A stretch of 64,000 nt of DNA. Origin: Bog-159 sp035308525. GTDB lineage: Bacteria; Acidobacteriota; Terriglobia; Bryobacterales; Bryobacteraceae. Below, in pieces: positions 9,173 to 17,956 of the stretch. The DNA is taken from NCBI GenBank assembly GCA_035308525.1, contig DATGGM010000030.1, forward strand, positions 55,746-119,745. The letters run 5' to 3'. The notes beneath the pieces were generated by a model. The model did no database searches. It was not told the DNA's origin and saw only the letters and a program-made list of their open reading frames with translations. The position numbers and the translations under genes are program-made. Each line of letters begins with the position of its first letter. Within the stretch, counting starts at the first letter, position 1.

Positions 9173-9580
9173 ATGAGCCTCGAAATCCAGCAGCGCGAGC
9201 ACGAAGGTATCGCGATTCTGGACCTGAACGGCCGCATCACCATGGGCGCCGAGGCCAGCGCGCTGCGGGACAAAGTGGCCTCCATGAAGGCCGCCGGATT
9301 CCTCAACGTAATTCTGAATCTCGCGCACGTCGACTACATCGATAGCACCGGCCTGGGAGCGCTGGTCATGTGCGCGACCAGCCAGCGCAAAGCCGGCGGC
9401 AGCCTGAAGCTGCTGAATCTGAACCGCCGGCATATCGAACTGTTGGTGATGACCAAGCTCGCTACCACCTTTGACATGTTCACCGATGAGCAGGACGCCG
9501 TGAACAGCTTCTTTCCGGATCGCGCCATTAAGGCCTTCGATATTCTGAGCTTCGTCGAGCAGATGAAGAAGGAGGAGTAG
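9173..9580 (+). CDS. STAS-domain protein, anti-sigma-factor antagonist type
   Basis: Start ATG 9173 gives 135 aa; a longer frame to 9077 lies inside the ferredoxin gene and is rejected. The protein is a single STAS domain with the phospho-acceptor loop YIDSTGLGAL; Ser58 matches the serine phosphorylated in SpoIIAA/RsbV. In the family, the unphosphorylated form binds an anti-sigma kinase and frees the sigma factor. No RsbW-like kinase lies nearby. The C-terminal ~25 residues (DRAIKAFDILSFVEQMKKEE) extend past the usual domain. The gene is 1 nt after the ferredoxin gene and 8 nt before the flavoprotein gene. Confidence 0.85.
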   Translation: MSLEIQQREHEGIAILDLNGRITMGAEASALRDKVASMKAAGFLNVILNLAHVDYIDSTGLGALVMCATSQRKAGGSLKLLNLNRRHIELLVMTKLATTFDMFTDEQDAVNSFFPDRAIKAFDILSFVEQMKKEE

Positions 9581-9588
9581 CCGACCCG

Positions 9589-10860
9589 ATGCGGCTGCTG
9601 GTAATTGGCGGCGTGGCCGCGGGCCTGAGCGCCGCCGCGCGCGCCCGCCGGATCGCCCCCTCGCTGGAAATCGTGGTTCTCGAAAAAGGCGCCGACATCT
9701 CCTATGGCGCTTGCGGGCTGCCGTATTTCATTGAAGGACGCGTCCCCCGTCCCGAACAGCTCATCGTCCACACGCCCGAATATTTCCGCAAGGAGCGCAA
9801 CATCACGGTGCGCACGGGCGCGCGGGTGACATCCATCTCGCACGCTCGCCGCGAAGCGGTTCTCGAAGGCGGCGAGCACGTGCGCTACGATCGCCTGGTC
9901 ATCGCCACCGGCGCGCGGCCGCGCGCCACCGAATTCGAAGGTCCCACGGTCTTCACGCTGCATACTCTCGAAGATGCCGGGCGCTTGAAGACCTTCCTGC
10001 GCGACCGCCAGCCCAAGCGCGCGCTGGTCGTTGGCGCGGGATACATCGGCTTGGAAGCGGCCGACGCGCTACGCCGCAATGGTCTGGCGGTGACTGTCGT
10101 GGAGCGCAGCCCGCATGTCCTGAGCCGCGCCGATGCGGAACTGACCGCGGCGGTGCGCGAACGCATGGAGCGGTTTCGCGTCGAATTGCGGTTGAACGCG
10201 CCCGCGACGGATGCGCGCGGCTCCGATCTCGTCATAGTGGCCGCGGGTTTGCAGCCCAACGTCGAACTGGCCGCCGAGGCCGGCATCGAACTGGGGCGCA
10301 CCGGGGCGATACGCGTGGACCAGCACATGGAGACCAGTCTGGCGGGCATATATAGTGCCGGCGATTGCGCCGAAGCCTTGCATCTGGTGACGGAACGGCC
10401 GGCCTATGTTCCTTTAGGCACCACCGCCAACAAGATGGGCCGGGTCGCGGGAGCCAATGCGGCGGGCCGGCGGGAGCGATTCGGCGGTATAGTCGGCACC
10501 GCCATCGTGAATATCTTCGGCCTGGGCGTGGCGATCACGGGCCTCTCGCTGGAGCAGGCGCGGCGCGAAGGATTTTCGCCGGTGGCCGTACGCATCACGG
10601 CGCCCAGCCGGGCGGGTTACTTCGGCGGCAAGCCCCTGACCGTGGAGCTGCTGGCCGATAAGGGCACGCGCCGTCTCCTCGGCGCAACTCTTTGGGGTGA
10701 GGATGGAGTCGAGGGCCGCGTCAACGTGATCGCTACAGCCCTTTACAACCGCATGCGCGTCGAAGATCTGGAGCAGTTGGATCTGGCCTATGCGCCCCCC
10801 TTCGCCACCGTCTGGGATCCGGTCCTGATCGCCGCGCAGCAGTTGAGTAAAATGGTTTAG
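9589..10860 (+). CDS. FAD/NAD(P)-dependent disulfide reductase, CoA-disulfide-reductase-like
   Basis: The 423-aa protein starts with a dinucleotide-binding fold (VIGGVAAGLSAAARAR), then SYGACGLPYF with a single active cysteine, Cys42. This single-cysteine arrangement is that of CoA-disulfide reductase, NADH oxidase and NADH peroxidase, not the CxxxxC pair of lipoamide or glutathione reductases. A second Rossmann motif (VVGAGYIGLEAADAL) binds NAD(P)H, and YSAGDCAE contacts FAD. The C-terminal dimerisation domain is present. Likely role: reduction of CoA disulfide, peroxide or polysulfide. The following Rieske protein suggests electrons could also enter or leave by that route (inference). Confidence 0.8.
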   Translation: MRLLVIGGVAAGLSAAARARRIAPSLEIVVLEKGADISYGACGLPYFIEGRVPRPEQLIVHTPEYFRKERNITVRTGARVTSISHARREAVLEGGEHVRYDRLVIATGARPRATEFEGPTVFTLHTLEDAGRLKTFLRDRQPKRALVVGAGYIGLEAADALRRNGLAVTVVERSPHVLSRADAELTAAVRERMERFRVELRLNAPATDARGSDLVIVAAGLQPNVELAAEAGIELGRTGAIRVDQHMETSLAGIYSAGDCAEALHLVTERPAYVPLGTTANKMGRVAGANAAGRRERFGGIVGTAIVNIFGLGVAITGLSLEQARREGFSPVAVRITAPSRAGYFGGKPLTVELLADKGTRRLLGATLWGEDGVEGRVNVIATALYNRMRVEDLEQLDLAYAPPFATVWDPVLIAAQQLSKMV

Positions 10861-10865
10861 ACATA

Positions 10866-11180
10866 ATGCCGCTGGTTAAAGTCGCAAGTCTCTCCCAATT
10901 GCCTGCCGATTCCGTCACGGAGGTCACCGTCGGCAACGATCCTTACGCCTTGTGCCACGTTGGCGGACGCGTGACCGCGCTGAGCGGCACGTGCCTGCAT
11001 CGCGGCGGGCCCCTGGGTCAGGGCGCCCTGCACGGGAATAACGTGGTGTGCCCCTGGCATGGATGGGAATGGGATTGCCAGACGGGCGCCAACGATTTCG
11101 ACCCCACCAAGAAGGTCCCCACTTTCGCCGTGCAGGTGGAGGGCGACGACATCCTGCTCGACGTGCCGGAACGTGCCTGA
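10866..11180 (+). CDS. Rieske [2Fe-2S] protein, NirD/ferredoxin type
   Basis: A 104-aa soluble Rieske domain with both ligand boxes: CLHRGGPLGQG (Cys and His) and CPWHGWEWD (Cys and His). The length and lack of a signal peptide match the cytoplasmic small subunit of nitrite reductase (NirD) or dioxygenase ferredoxins rather than bc1 Rieske proteins. It starts 5 nt after the flavoprotein gene, and its 3' end overlaps mutM by 8 bp. It probably passes electrons to or from the upstream flavoprotein. No nitrite reductase large subunit is present, so the NirD name is not used. Confidence 0.85.
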   Translation: MPLVKVASLSQLPADSVTEVTVGNDPYALCHVGGRVTALSGTCLHRGGPLGQGALHGNNVVCPWHGWEWDCQTGANDFDPTKKVPTFAVQVEGDDILLDVPERA

Positions 11181-11961
11181 GCTTCCCGAAGTCGAAACCG
11201 TGACGCGGTCCATCGCCCCAATCACTGGACGGCGTATCCTTTCCGCTGAATTCACTTGCCTGCGCATCCTGCGCGGAGACCCGGACCGGATGAGCGCCTT
11301 GCTGGCGGGCCGCCGTATCCGCGGCGTGCGGCGGCGCGGCAAGTTCATCGTGATGGATCTGGATAACGGCCACTGCTTCACCGTGCATCTCGGCATGACC
11401 GGCAAACTCCTGCTGGGCGGAACCCCCGCCCGCCACACGCATGCGGTGCTGAATCTCGACCGCGGGGTGCTGCGCTACGAAGATCAGCGGCAGTTTGGCA
11501 GGCTGGAGGTCAGCCGCGGCTTGCCGGACCGCCTGGAGAAACTTGGTCCGGAGCCGCTGGAGGTGACCCTGGCGGAGTTCACCGCCCGGCTCAAGAGCCG
11601 CAAAGCGCGCATCAAGGCGGTGTTGCTCGATCAGCATTTCGTACGCGGTGTGGGCAACATCTACGCCGACGAGGCGCTGTTCCGGGCCGGCATTCATCCG
11701 CTAGCCATCGGCGCGCGCCTGCGCCCGGAGCGCGTGAAGCGGCTGCATAGGGCTATCGTCGCGGTATTGACTCAAGCCATCGAAAAAGGTGGATCGTCGA
11801 TCTCCGACTATGTGGACGCGGAAGGCCGCCAGGGGTTTTTCCAGTTCGAGCACCGCGTGTACCAGCGCACCGGCGAGCCGTGCATCGTCTGCGGCGGCCC
11901 AATTCGGCGGACGCTGGTCGCCCAGCGCGGGACGCACTATTGTCCCCGGTGCCAGCGGTAG
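11173..11961 (+). CDS. mutM: Formamidopyrimidine-DNA glycosylase
   Basis: The start is GTG 11173, giving 262 aa. This is required because the mature enzyme begins with the catalytic proline: here V-P2-E3-LPEVE. Visible hallmarks are GKFI, HLGMTGKL, YEDQRQFG, the helix-two-turn-helix segment DQHFVRGVGNIYADEALF, and the C-terminal zinc finger CIVC...CPRC with the intercalating Arg region. The enzyme removes 8-oxoguanine and other oxidised bases and nicks the strand. The overlap with the Rieske gene places it at the end of a redox operon, a sensible link between oxidative chemistry and repair. Confidence in function is high. Confidence 0.95.
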   Translation: MPELPEVETVTRSIAPITGRRILSAEFTCLRILRGDPDRMSALLAGRRIRGVRRRGKFIVMDLDNGHCFTVHLGMTGKLLLGGTPARHTHAVLNLDRGVLRYEDQRQFGRLEVSRGLPDRLEKLGPEPLEVTLAEFTARLKSRKARIKAVLLDQHFVRGVGNIYADEALFRAGIHPLAIGARLRPERVKRLHRAIVAVLTQAIEKGGSSISDYVDAEGRQGFFQFEHRVYQRTGEPCIVCGGPIRRTLVAQRGTHYCPRCQR

Positions 11962-11968
11962 AAGTTGT

Positions 11969-13564
11969 TTAGAGCGGTGTCAGGGGGCGTGTTTCGGCGC
12001 CCACGCGGACAACGTGGGTCAAAGAATCGTCCGGCGGCGCCGTTAGCAACGTGGGACGGAGCAGGATCACCACCTGGTCCGTGCTCTTGTTGCGTGTGGT
12101 AGAACTGGTCAGCGGCCCGATAATCGGGATGCCTGCAACACCTGCGATACCGGCGATGCTGCGGGCATCTTCGTCGTCGACCAGCCCCGCGACCAGAGCC
12201 CATTCCCCCATGTTCAGCGTCACGTCCGCTTTCAGCGACCGGTTGGATATGACCGGGATGCCGTTCAGCGCCTGACCAGCCAGTACCTTGAATTCAGCTT
12301 CGAGAGAGACGGTTACCTCGTCGGTGCCGTGTATGTGGGGGGTGGCTTTCATCGAAATACCCAGATCTTCAAAGGTGAAAGAAGGCGGCGGCTGGTAGGC
12401 TCCCGGGCCGCTGAAGCTGGCGGGGCCGAAATAACCGGCGGTCTCGATGGGGTACTTCTGTCCAACGTGAATGGTGGCCGGCTGGCCGTCGATGGTGCGC
12501 GCGCTGGCATGCAGCAGGTTCTTGGCGTTGGAGCGCGTCAGCGACGCCACGAGTTGCAGATTTGCAATGCCCACTCCGATCAGGCCGGCTCCGCCGCCGA
12601 AACGCAGCATGCCGGCAATGTTCTGGGCGATTTGCGGCACGTTGTTCATGAAAGTGCTGAATGAGGCTAGCGGAAACGAACTCTGCAGCGGCAAGCCATA
12701 ATTCAGGGCGTCACTGCTGGTCACCTCGATGAAGTCCATCTCGAACAGGACCTGCGCCCGGGGATACAGCAGATCTTTGAAGAGCTGCTGCGCCGCCAGG
12801 ACCTTGGAAACCGCGTCCCGCAGCACCACGACGTTCTTCTGGCTGTCCCAAGCGACCTTCTGGATGCCGCACGACTGTTGTACGGCGGTAATCATGGCCG
12901 TGAGGTCCTGCTGCGTGGTGGGCTCCGGCAAGGGCACCATTACGGCCGCGAACGGCTCTTCATCCTTGCGCTTCGCAGGCGTATCTTTCACGACCATGAA
13001 CAGGCGGTCGGAGATCGGCACCAGAAAGGAGCTGGTTACCGCCTCCAGCCCATGCAACGCGTCGCGGTAATCCGCCTGATCCATCTGAAAGTGGATGGTC
13101 TGGGTTGCCTGGTAATCGCCGTCGAAAACGCAATCCAGCCCGTAGGCGCGCGCCACCGTTTGGAAGAGCGTTTTGGCGTTGGCCCGCAAGTCGAAATCCT
13201 TCAGGCCCGGTTGAGCATTCAGTTTGGTGGGCGGCTGGAGTTTGCGCGCCTCCATAAGGTCTTCCGCGGTAGCCGGCAATGGCGCTGCGTCCGGCTCGAC
13301 GTCGGCATCGCCCGCGGATTCGGCCGCCGCGAGCTGGGGCTTGCCCATGGTTTCCAGAGAGGCCCGCGTCTGCAGGGCAAGGCTGCGCGACCAGTAGAGA
13401 TGATTGTTCGGTTCCAGCGCGGCCGCCTCGCTATAAAGCAGGTATGCGCGCGCCACCTGGCCGGCCTTCTCGGCTTTGCGAGCCTGCTTGTAGAGCGTGG
13501 AGGCCTCCGAGCCCCAGGCGCAGGTGCCCGCCGCAAGCACTAGCAGGATGGGAATAGCACGCAT
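11969..13564 (-). CDS. Secretin-like type II/III secretion or pilus protein (GspD/PilQ family)
   Basis: The 531-aa protein has a signal peptide (IPILLVLAAGTCAWGS), a TPR-like N-terminal segment (~25-55, LYKQARKAEKAG), an N-domain region (~110-270), and a C-terminal secretin domain (from ~280) with typical motifs such as VLFEMDFIEVTSSD, LHASARTIDGQPATIHVGQKYP and VTLNMGEWALVAGL. Secretins form outer-membrane channels for type II secretion or type IV pili. No other secretion genes are next to it, so it may work as a stand-alone homologue or with a distant cluster. It converges with mutM and diverges from the MscS gene. Confidence 0.75.
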   Translation of the reverse strand: MRAIPILLVLAAGTCAWGSEASTLYKQARKAEKAGQVARAYLLYSEAAALEPNNHLYWSRSLALQTRASLETMGKPQLAAAESAGDADVEPDAAPLPATAEDLMEARKLQPPTKLNAQPGLKDFDLRANAKTLFQTVARAYGLDCVFDGDYQATQTIHFQMDQADYRDALHGLEAVTSSFLVPISDRLFMVVKDTPAKRKDEEPFAAVMVPLPEPTTQQDLTAMITAVQQSCGIQKVAWDSQKNVVVLRDAVSKVLAAQQLFKDLLYPRAQVLFEMDFIEVTSSDALNYGLPLQSSFPLASFSTFMNNVPQIAQNIAGMLRFGGGAGLIGVGIANLQLVASLTRSNAKNLLHASARTIDGQPATIHVGQKYPIETAGYFGPASFSGPGAYQPPPSFTFEDLGISMKATPHIHGTDEVTVSLEAEFKVLAGQALNGIPVISNRSLKADVTLNMGEWALVAGLVDDEDARSIAGIAGVAGIPIIGPLTSSTTRNKSTDQVVILLRPTLLTAPPDDSLTHVVRVGAETRPLTPL

Positions 13565-13619
13565 AAACGTTTGACGCGCTAAGGCCCTTGGCCGTGCAGA
13601 GAGAAGTACGCACGCGGGT

Positions 13620-14693
13620 ATGATGGAAGTCTGTATGGGAGAGCTTGCCGCAAGACTGGCGCATCACTGGCGAGAATTGATTGCGCCGGCCTCCGTCCTG
13701 GCTGTCACGCTGGCGTTGGGCTATGCGGCCAAGCGGGTGATGTTGCGCCTGCTGCGGGGCTGGGCCGCGCACAGCAAGGCGCAACAGTCCGAGATCGTTA
13801 TCCACGCGCTGTCCCGGCCGTTCATGATCTGGGTGTTGATCCTGGGCATACACCTGGCCATGCAGTCATCGGATCTGCCCCACGGCACCACGCTCTGGGT
13901 AGGCCGCGGTCTGCTGGTGCTTTGGATCCTGTCGCTCACCATCATGGCCTCCCGGCTGGCCGGCAGCGTGATACGCCATCATGCCAGCGGGGTTCCCGGC
14001 GCATTGCCCGTTACCACGCTGTCGCAGACGCTGGCACAGGTGGCCGTGGTGATACTAGGCCTGCTGGTGCTGCTCAATCTGCTGGGCATTTCGATCACCC
14101 CGATCCTGACGGCTTTGGGTGTCGGCGGCCTGGCGGTGGCGCTGGCCCTGCAAGATACTCTGTCGAACTTGTTCGCCGGCTTTTATGTGGCGGTAGCGCG
14201 CCAGGTCAGGCTGGGCGATTATATCCGGCTCAATACCGGCGAAGAGGGCTACGTCACCGATATCGGCTGGCGCTGCACGACCATCCGGGCCTTGGCCAAC
14301 AACATGATCATCATTCCGAACAGTAAGCTGGGGCAGGCCATTGTCACCAATTTCTATTTGCCGGACAAGCGCCTGGGCGTCTCGATTCAGGTAAACGTGG
14401 CATATGATAGCGATGCGGATCAGGTGGAACGCGTGCTGCTCGAGGAAGCCCAGGCCGCCGCGCGCGAGATCCCCGGGATGGTTGCGGACGCGCCGCCGGG
14501 CGTGACTCTCGACCCAGGCTTCGGCGATTGGGCGCTGAGTTTTACTGTGGGGTACAACGTCCAGGAATTCGCCGATCAATTCCGCGTGCGGCACGAGTTG
14601 CGCAAGCGGATTTTGAAGCGCCTGCGTCAGGAGCGCATCGAAATGCCGTTCCCAACCCGCACGATTTACATGCACGGCCAGGGAGGTGCGTGA
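13620..14693 (+). CDS. MscS-family mechanosensitive ion channel
   Basis: A 357-aa protein with about four hydrophobic segments in the first 190 residues, a glycine/alanine-rich pore-lining helix (LTALGVGGLAVALALQDT), and the conserved beta-domain (VRLGDYIRLN, GYVTDIGWRCTTIR, IIIPNSKLGQ), then an alpha/beta C-terminal domain. MscS channels open under membrane tension and release solutes in hypo-osmotic shock. ATG 13620 and ATG 13635 are both possible starts. The stop overlaps the GTG of the next gene (GTGA), so the two are co-translated. Confidence 0.9.
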   Translation: MMEVCMGELAARLAHHWRELIAPASVLAVTLALGYAAKRVMLRLLRGWAAHSKAQQSEIVIHALSRPFMIWVLILGIHLAMQSSDLPHGTTLWVGRGLLVLWILSLTIMASRLAGSVIRHHASGVPGALPVTTLSQTLAQVAVVILGLLVLLNLLGISITPILTALGVGGLAVALALQDTLSNLFAGFYVAVARQVRLGDYIRLNTGEEGYVTDIGWRCTTIRALANNMIIIPNSKLGQAIVTNFYLPDKRLGVSIQVNVAYDSDADQVERVLLEEAQAAAREIPGMVADAPPGVTLDPGFGDWALSFTVGYNVQEFADQFRVRHELRKRILKRLRQERIEMPFPTRTIYMHGQGGA

Positions 14694-15478
14694 CGCGGAC
14701 GGCCGACGCCCTGGTTTTGTGCGGCCTTTTAGTGCCGGCCGCGCAGGCGGTGGAGCTGAAGCCGGAGACAGTGCAGGCATTCGAGCGCTACATCCGCGAG
14801 ACAGAGGCCCGCATCGAACCGCGCCTTCGTTCAGCAGACAAATTTCTGTGGGCCGATGAAGACCCGCGGCGGATCGCCGAGGTCCGGGCGGGGCAGATCG
14901 CGATTGAGAATCGCCGCGCCGGCGATACCATTCCGGTGCCCGGCGGCCTTATCCACGATTGGATCGGAGTGGTCTTTATTCGGGGCGTTACTCTGGCCCA
15001 GACTCTGGCGCTGGTGCAGGATTACGATCACAACCAGGACCACTACAAGCCGGAGGTCCTGGCGTCGCGCCTGGTGAGCCGGCACGGGAACGATTTCGTA
15101 GTCCACCTGCGATTGATGAAGAAAAAGGTCATCACCGTGATTCTGGACACGGATTACGATGTGCGGTACTCGCCCGTGGATGCCACGCGCTGCCACAGCC
15201 GCGCCTACAGCCGGCGCATCGCGGAAGTGGAGCATCCGGGCGAGCCGGACGAACACATGTTGCCGCCGGGAAAGGATCACGGCTTCCTCTGGCGCCTCAA
15301 CTCTTACTGGCGGTTCCAGGAGCGTGATGGCGGTGTCTACGTGGAATGCGAGGCGATCTCGCTGACGCGAACGATACCGGCCGGCTTGGGCTGGCTCATC
15401 GAGCCGATCGTCAAGAGCCTGCCGCGCGAGTCGCTGGCCAATACCCTGCGGGAAACCAGGGCGGCTTTAACCAGCTGA
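14690..15478 (+). CDS. Exported START/SRPBCC-like protein
   Basis: GTG 14690, preceded by GGAGG at 14682 and overlapping the MscS stop by 4 nt, gives 262 aa with a signal peptide (ADALVLCGLLVPAAQA). An in-frame extension upstream lies within the MscS gene and is rejected. The body resembles a START-like lipid- or ligand-binding fold by pattern (VQDYDHNQDHYKPEVLASRL, then beta-rich sequence, ending SLTRTIPAGLGWLIEPIVK and a C-terminal helix), but I cannot confirm this by eye. No catalytic motif is seen. Its translational coupling to the channel suggests an envelope role. Confidence 0.6.
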   Translation: MTRTADALVLCGLLVPAAQAVELKPETVQAFERYIRETEARIEPRLRSADKFLWADEDPRRIAEVRAGQIAIENRRAGDTIPVPGGLIHDWIGVVFIRGVTLAQTLALVQDYDHNQDHYKPEVLASRLVSRHGNDFVVHLRLMKKKVITVILDTDYDVRYSPVDATRCHSRAYSRRIAEVEHPGEPDEHMLPPGKDHGFLWRLNSYWRFQERDGGVYVECEAISLTRTIPAGLGWLIEPIVKSLPRESLANTLRETRAALTS

Positions 15479-15522
15479 TTTTTTCAATTTACGCTTGCTT
15501 TTCTCTTTTTCTTCGCCCAAAA

Positions 15523-15538
15523 TATAACAGAGAGGAGA
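15523..15538 (+). promoter_or_regulatory. Putative lexA -10 box and ribosome binding site
   Basis: The AT-rich spacer upstream of lexA contains TATAAC (15523-15528), then AGAGGAGAG (15530-15538) 7 nt before ATG 15546. A good -35 box at standard spacing is not evident, and a LexA operator cannot be named because the consensus for this phylum is not fixed in my knowledge. Confidence 0.3.
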
Positions 15539-15545
15539 GTTTTCG

Positions 15546-16172
15546 ATGGCTTTGACCAGGCGTCAAAAGCAAGTGCTGGATCTGATCGCGAAGTTCGTCG
15601 ATGAGAACGGCTATAGCCCCAGCTACGAAGAACTGGCGCATGGCCTGAACCTGGCATCGCTGGCCACCGTGCACAAGCACATCGCCGCTCTGACGGCCAA
15701 GAACTATCTAAAGCGCGGATTCAATCAGAGCCGCTCGCTGGAACTGGCTCCCAAGTACGTGCAGGAGAACCGGCGGCATCGGGAGAGCGCGGCATTGGAA
15801 ATCCCGCTGCTAGGGCGCATCGCTGCCGGACAACCGGTGGAGGCGGTGGAACACCGCGCCACTCTCAACTTTGCCGATTTCATCGGCCATCCAGACACAT
15901 TTGCACTGGAAGTGCGCGGCGAGTCGATGATCGGCGACCACATCTGCGATGGGGACATGGTGCTGCTGGAGCGCACCACGGAAGTGCGCGACGGCGAAAT
16001 CGTGGTCGCGCTTGTGGACGGAACCGAGACGACGCTCAAACGGTTCTATCGCGAACCCGGCGGCAAAGTCCGCCTGCAACCTGCCAACACCATGCTGAAG
16101 CCTATTATCGTACCGGCGGCGCATGTACAGATTCAGGGCAGGCTCTTGGCCGTGCTGCGCAAATATAAGTAG
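15546..16172 (+). CDS. lexA: LexA repressor
   Basis: A 208-aa protein with the LexA N-terminal winged helix (RRQKQVLDLIAKFVDENGYS, SYEELAHGLN, ATVHKHIAAL) and the S24 self-cleavage domain. The scissile bond is Ala94-Gly95 (RIAAGQP), the nucleophile is Ser127 (RGESMIGDHI), and the general base is Lys165 (TTLKRFY). On RecA-filament contact it cleaves itself and lifts repression of DNA-repair genes. It stands alone between a START-like gene and a DUF2934 gene. The spacer before it is AT-rich with a good ribosome binding site, fitting its own promoter and probable autoregulation. Confidence 0.95.
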   Translation: MALTRRQKQVLDLIAKFVDENGYSPSYEELAHGLNLASLATVHKHIAALTAKNYLKRGFNQSRSLELAPKYVQENRRHRESAALEIPLLGRIAAGQPVEAVEHRATLNFADFIGHPDTFALEVRGESMIGDHICDGDMVLLERTTEVRDGEIVVALVDGTETTLKRFYREPGGKVRLQPANTMLKPIIVPAAHVQIQGRLLAVLRKYK

Positions 16173-16174
16173 CT

Positions 16175-16195
16175 CTTACTTACCCGGTAAGTGAG
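16175..16195. promoter_or_regulatory. Perfectly placed inverted repeat after lexA
   Basis: Ten paired bases (one G-U) with a 1-nt centre: CTTACTTACC, C, GGTAAGTGAG. It lies 2 nt after the lexA stop and 5 nt before the end of the convergent DUF2934 gene. The near-zero loop argues against a simple intrinsic terminator and for a protein-binding palindrome, or a bidirectional end signal. Confidence 0.35.
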
Positions 16196-16200
16196 CGGAG

Positions 16201-16500
16201 TTAGCTAGCGGCCGACATGGCCAGGCTTCCGCGCAACTCCTGCTCGGCGCGGAGCCAATCTTCTTCGGAGGAACCACCTTGATAGCCGCGCGCCTCCCAA
16301 TAGGAATACGCCAGTTGAGCTATCTCATCAAACTTAGGGGCCGTGCCGCCGGTTGTCTGAGTCGAAGGAGTCATTGCACTTTCAGTTCTCTCTGCCGCGG
16401 CGGTGCTCCTATGCTTGCGAGCTGCGGCGCCTTTAGCGCGCGCCGGAGCGGCGCCAGCGGACACCACTGGCTCGGAACCTGCACTTCTCTTAGTTGCCAT
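16201..16500 (-). CDS. DUF2934-domain protein
   Basis: A 99-aa protein with a basic, low-complexity N-terminus (alanine, serine, arginine and lysine rich, ~1-45), followed by a DUF2934 module: EIAQLAYSYWEARGYQGG, SEEDWLRAEQELR. This ~45-residue domain of unknown function occurs widely in Acidobacteriota and Proteobacteria, often after a basic or disordered tail. Nothing in the sequence gives a specific role. The gene converges with lexA. Confidence 0.8.
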   Translation of the reverse strand: MATKRSAGSEPVVSAGAAPARAKGAAARKHRSTAAAERTESAMTPSTQTTGGTAPKFDEIAQLAYSYWEARGYQGGSSEEDWLRAEQELRGSLAMSAAS

Positions 16501-16661
16501 ACAGGGTAATTTCTCTCCCTTAAAATTTCAGACTTATGTTTTTAATTTTACCAGACTTCCCGGCCGCCGCCGAAGAAACTTTTTATCAATTGCATCACCA
16601 TTTCGGGGGTCCCGTGAGGTTTCGGACAACCTTGTCCGCGTGGAGGTATATTAATGTTAGC

Positions 16662-17954
16662 GTGCGATCCACACTGGCAAGTCTGCTCTGGCTGGCGCTG
16701 ATGGTGCCGCGCTTGAGCCCCGTGACACCGCGGGTGGTGGCCGTGGACGTGGATGGCGTGGTTCATCCGGTGACTGTCGAAATTGTGTCCCGCGCCATTC
16801 AACAGGCCAAACAGGAAGGCGCTGCGCTGATACTGGTGCGGCTGAACACCCCCGGCGGCCTGATGGATGCTATGCGCCAGACGATTGAGAAGATTGTCGC
16901 CTCGCCTGTGCCGGTGGCCACCTACGTGACGCCGAGTGGAGCTCGCGCGGCTTCCGCGGGCTTCTTCATTCTGGAGGCCGGCGATGTGGCCGTCATGGCG
17001 CCGGGCACCAACACCGGCGCGGCGCACCCGGTCATGGTCGGCGGCGAGATGGATGCCGTGATGAAGCAGAAGATCGAGAACGATGCGGCGGCCGAAATGC
17101 GCAGCATCACCAACAAGCGCGGCCGGAACAGCGCACTCGCCGAAAAAGCCATTCGCGAAAGTCAATCGTTTACCGACAAGGAGGCTCTCGACAATCACTT
17201 GATCGAATTGACCGCGCGCGATGAGCAGGACCTGCTCGACAAACTGGATGGCCGGGAGATTGCGAGGCTGGATGGCGCGCGCACTGTGTTGCACACGCGC
17301 GGCGCGGTGGTGGAGGTTTACGAACGAAACTGGCGACAGCGAATTTTATCGGCAATCGCCGACCCGAATATCGCGCTGGTGCTGCTGGTGCTGGGAGCGC
17401 TGGGCGTCTACATCGAATTCCAATCGCCTGGGCTGATCGTGCCAGGCATCCTGGGAGCCATCCTGGTGCTGCTGGGGCTGTCCGCGATTTCGCTTCTGCC
17501 CATCAACTGGCTGGGCGCGGCCCTCTTAATATTGGCCTTCACGCTCTTTATTCTGGAGGCCAAATTCGCCACGCATGGCATACTGGGCGCGGGCGGCGCT
17601 TTATCGATGGTGTTAGGCGCGGTGATGTTGATCGACAGCCCCCTGCCCGAGATGCGCATCCATCTGGCCACCGCGATTTCCCTGGCCCTGCCTTTTTCCC
17701 TGATCACCATGGTGCTGCTCTCGCTGGTGTTGCGCGCGCGCCGCGGCAAGGTGGTCACCGGCGCCGAAGGCATGCTCGGCGAAACCGGCACCGCCCTTAC
17801 TGCCCTGTACCCCGGCGGCAAGGTTCTGCTCCACGGGGAATATTGGGATGCGGTCTCGAATGCGCCCGTCGAAGCTGGCGGCCGCGTGCGCGTGATAGCG
17901 ATCGATAAACTCAAACTGACGGTGGAAGCCCTTCCCCCGCGGAACGGAGCCTGA
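16662..17954 (+). CDS. NfeD-type membrane-bound serine protease
   Basis: GTG 16662, after GGAGG at 16643-16647, gives 430 aa with a signal peptide; the frame is open further upstream to 16536 but without a convincing start. The N-terminal ClpP/crotonase-like protease domain has TPGGLMDAMRQ, the catalytic serine in ARAASAGFFI, and a probable catalytic lysine in LAEKAIRESQ. Next come four to five membrane helices (about 235-370) and a C-terminal OB-fold NfeD domain (GMLGETGTALT...GRVRVIAI). This protease class is paired with stomatin/slipin proteins, and here a slipin gene follows after 2 nt. It probably cleaves the slipin or other membrane proteins. Confidence 0.88.
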   Translation: MRSTLASLLWLALMVPRLSPVTPRVVAVDVDGVVHPVTVEIVSRAIQQAKQEGAALILVRLNTPGGLMDAMRQTIEKIVASPVPVATYVTPSGARAASAGFFILEAGDVAVMAPGTNTGAAHPVMVGGEMDAVMKQKIENDAAAEMRSITNKRGRNSALAEKAIRESQSFTDKEALDNHLIELTARDEQDLLDKLDGREIARLDGARTVLHTRGAVVEVYERNWRQRILSAIADPNIALVLLVLGALGVYIEFQSPGLIVPGILGAILVLLGLSAISLLPINWLGAALLILAFTLFILEAKFATHGILGAGGALSMVLGAVMLIDSPLPEMRIHLATAISLALPFSLITMVLLSLVLRARRGKVVTGAEGMLGETGTALTALYPGGKVLLHGEYWDAVSNAPVEAGGRVRVIAIDKLKLTVEALPPRNGA

Positions 17955-17956
17955 AC

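Noticed and set aside
10866..11180. Nitrite reductase small subunit (nirD)
   Set aside because: No nirB-type large subunit accompanies it; the Rieske domain alone does not justify the name.
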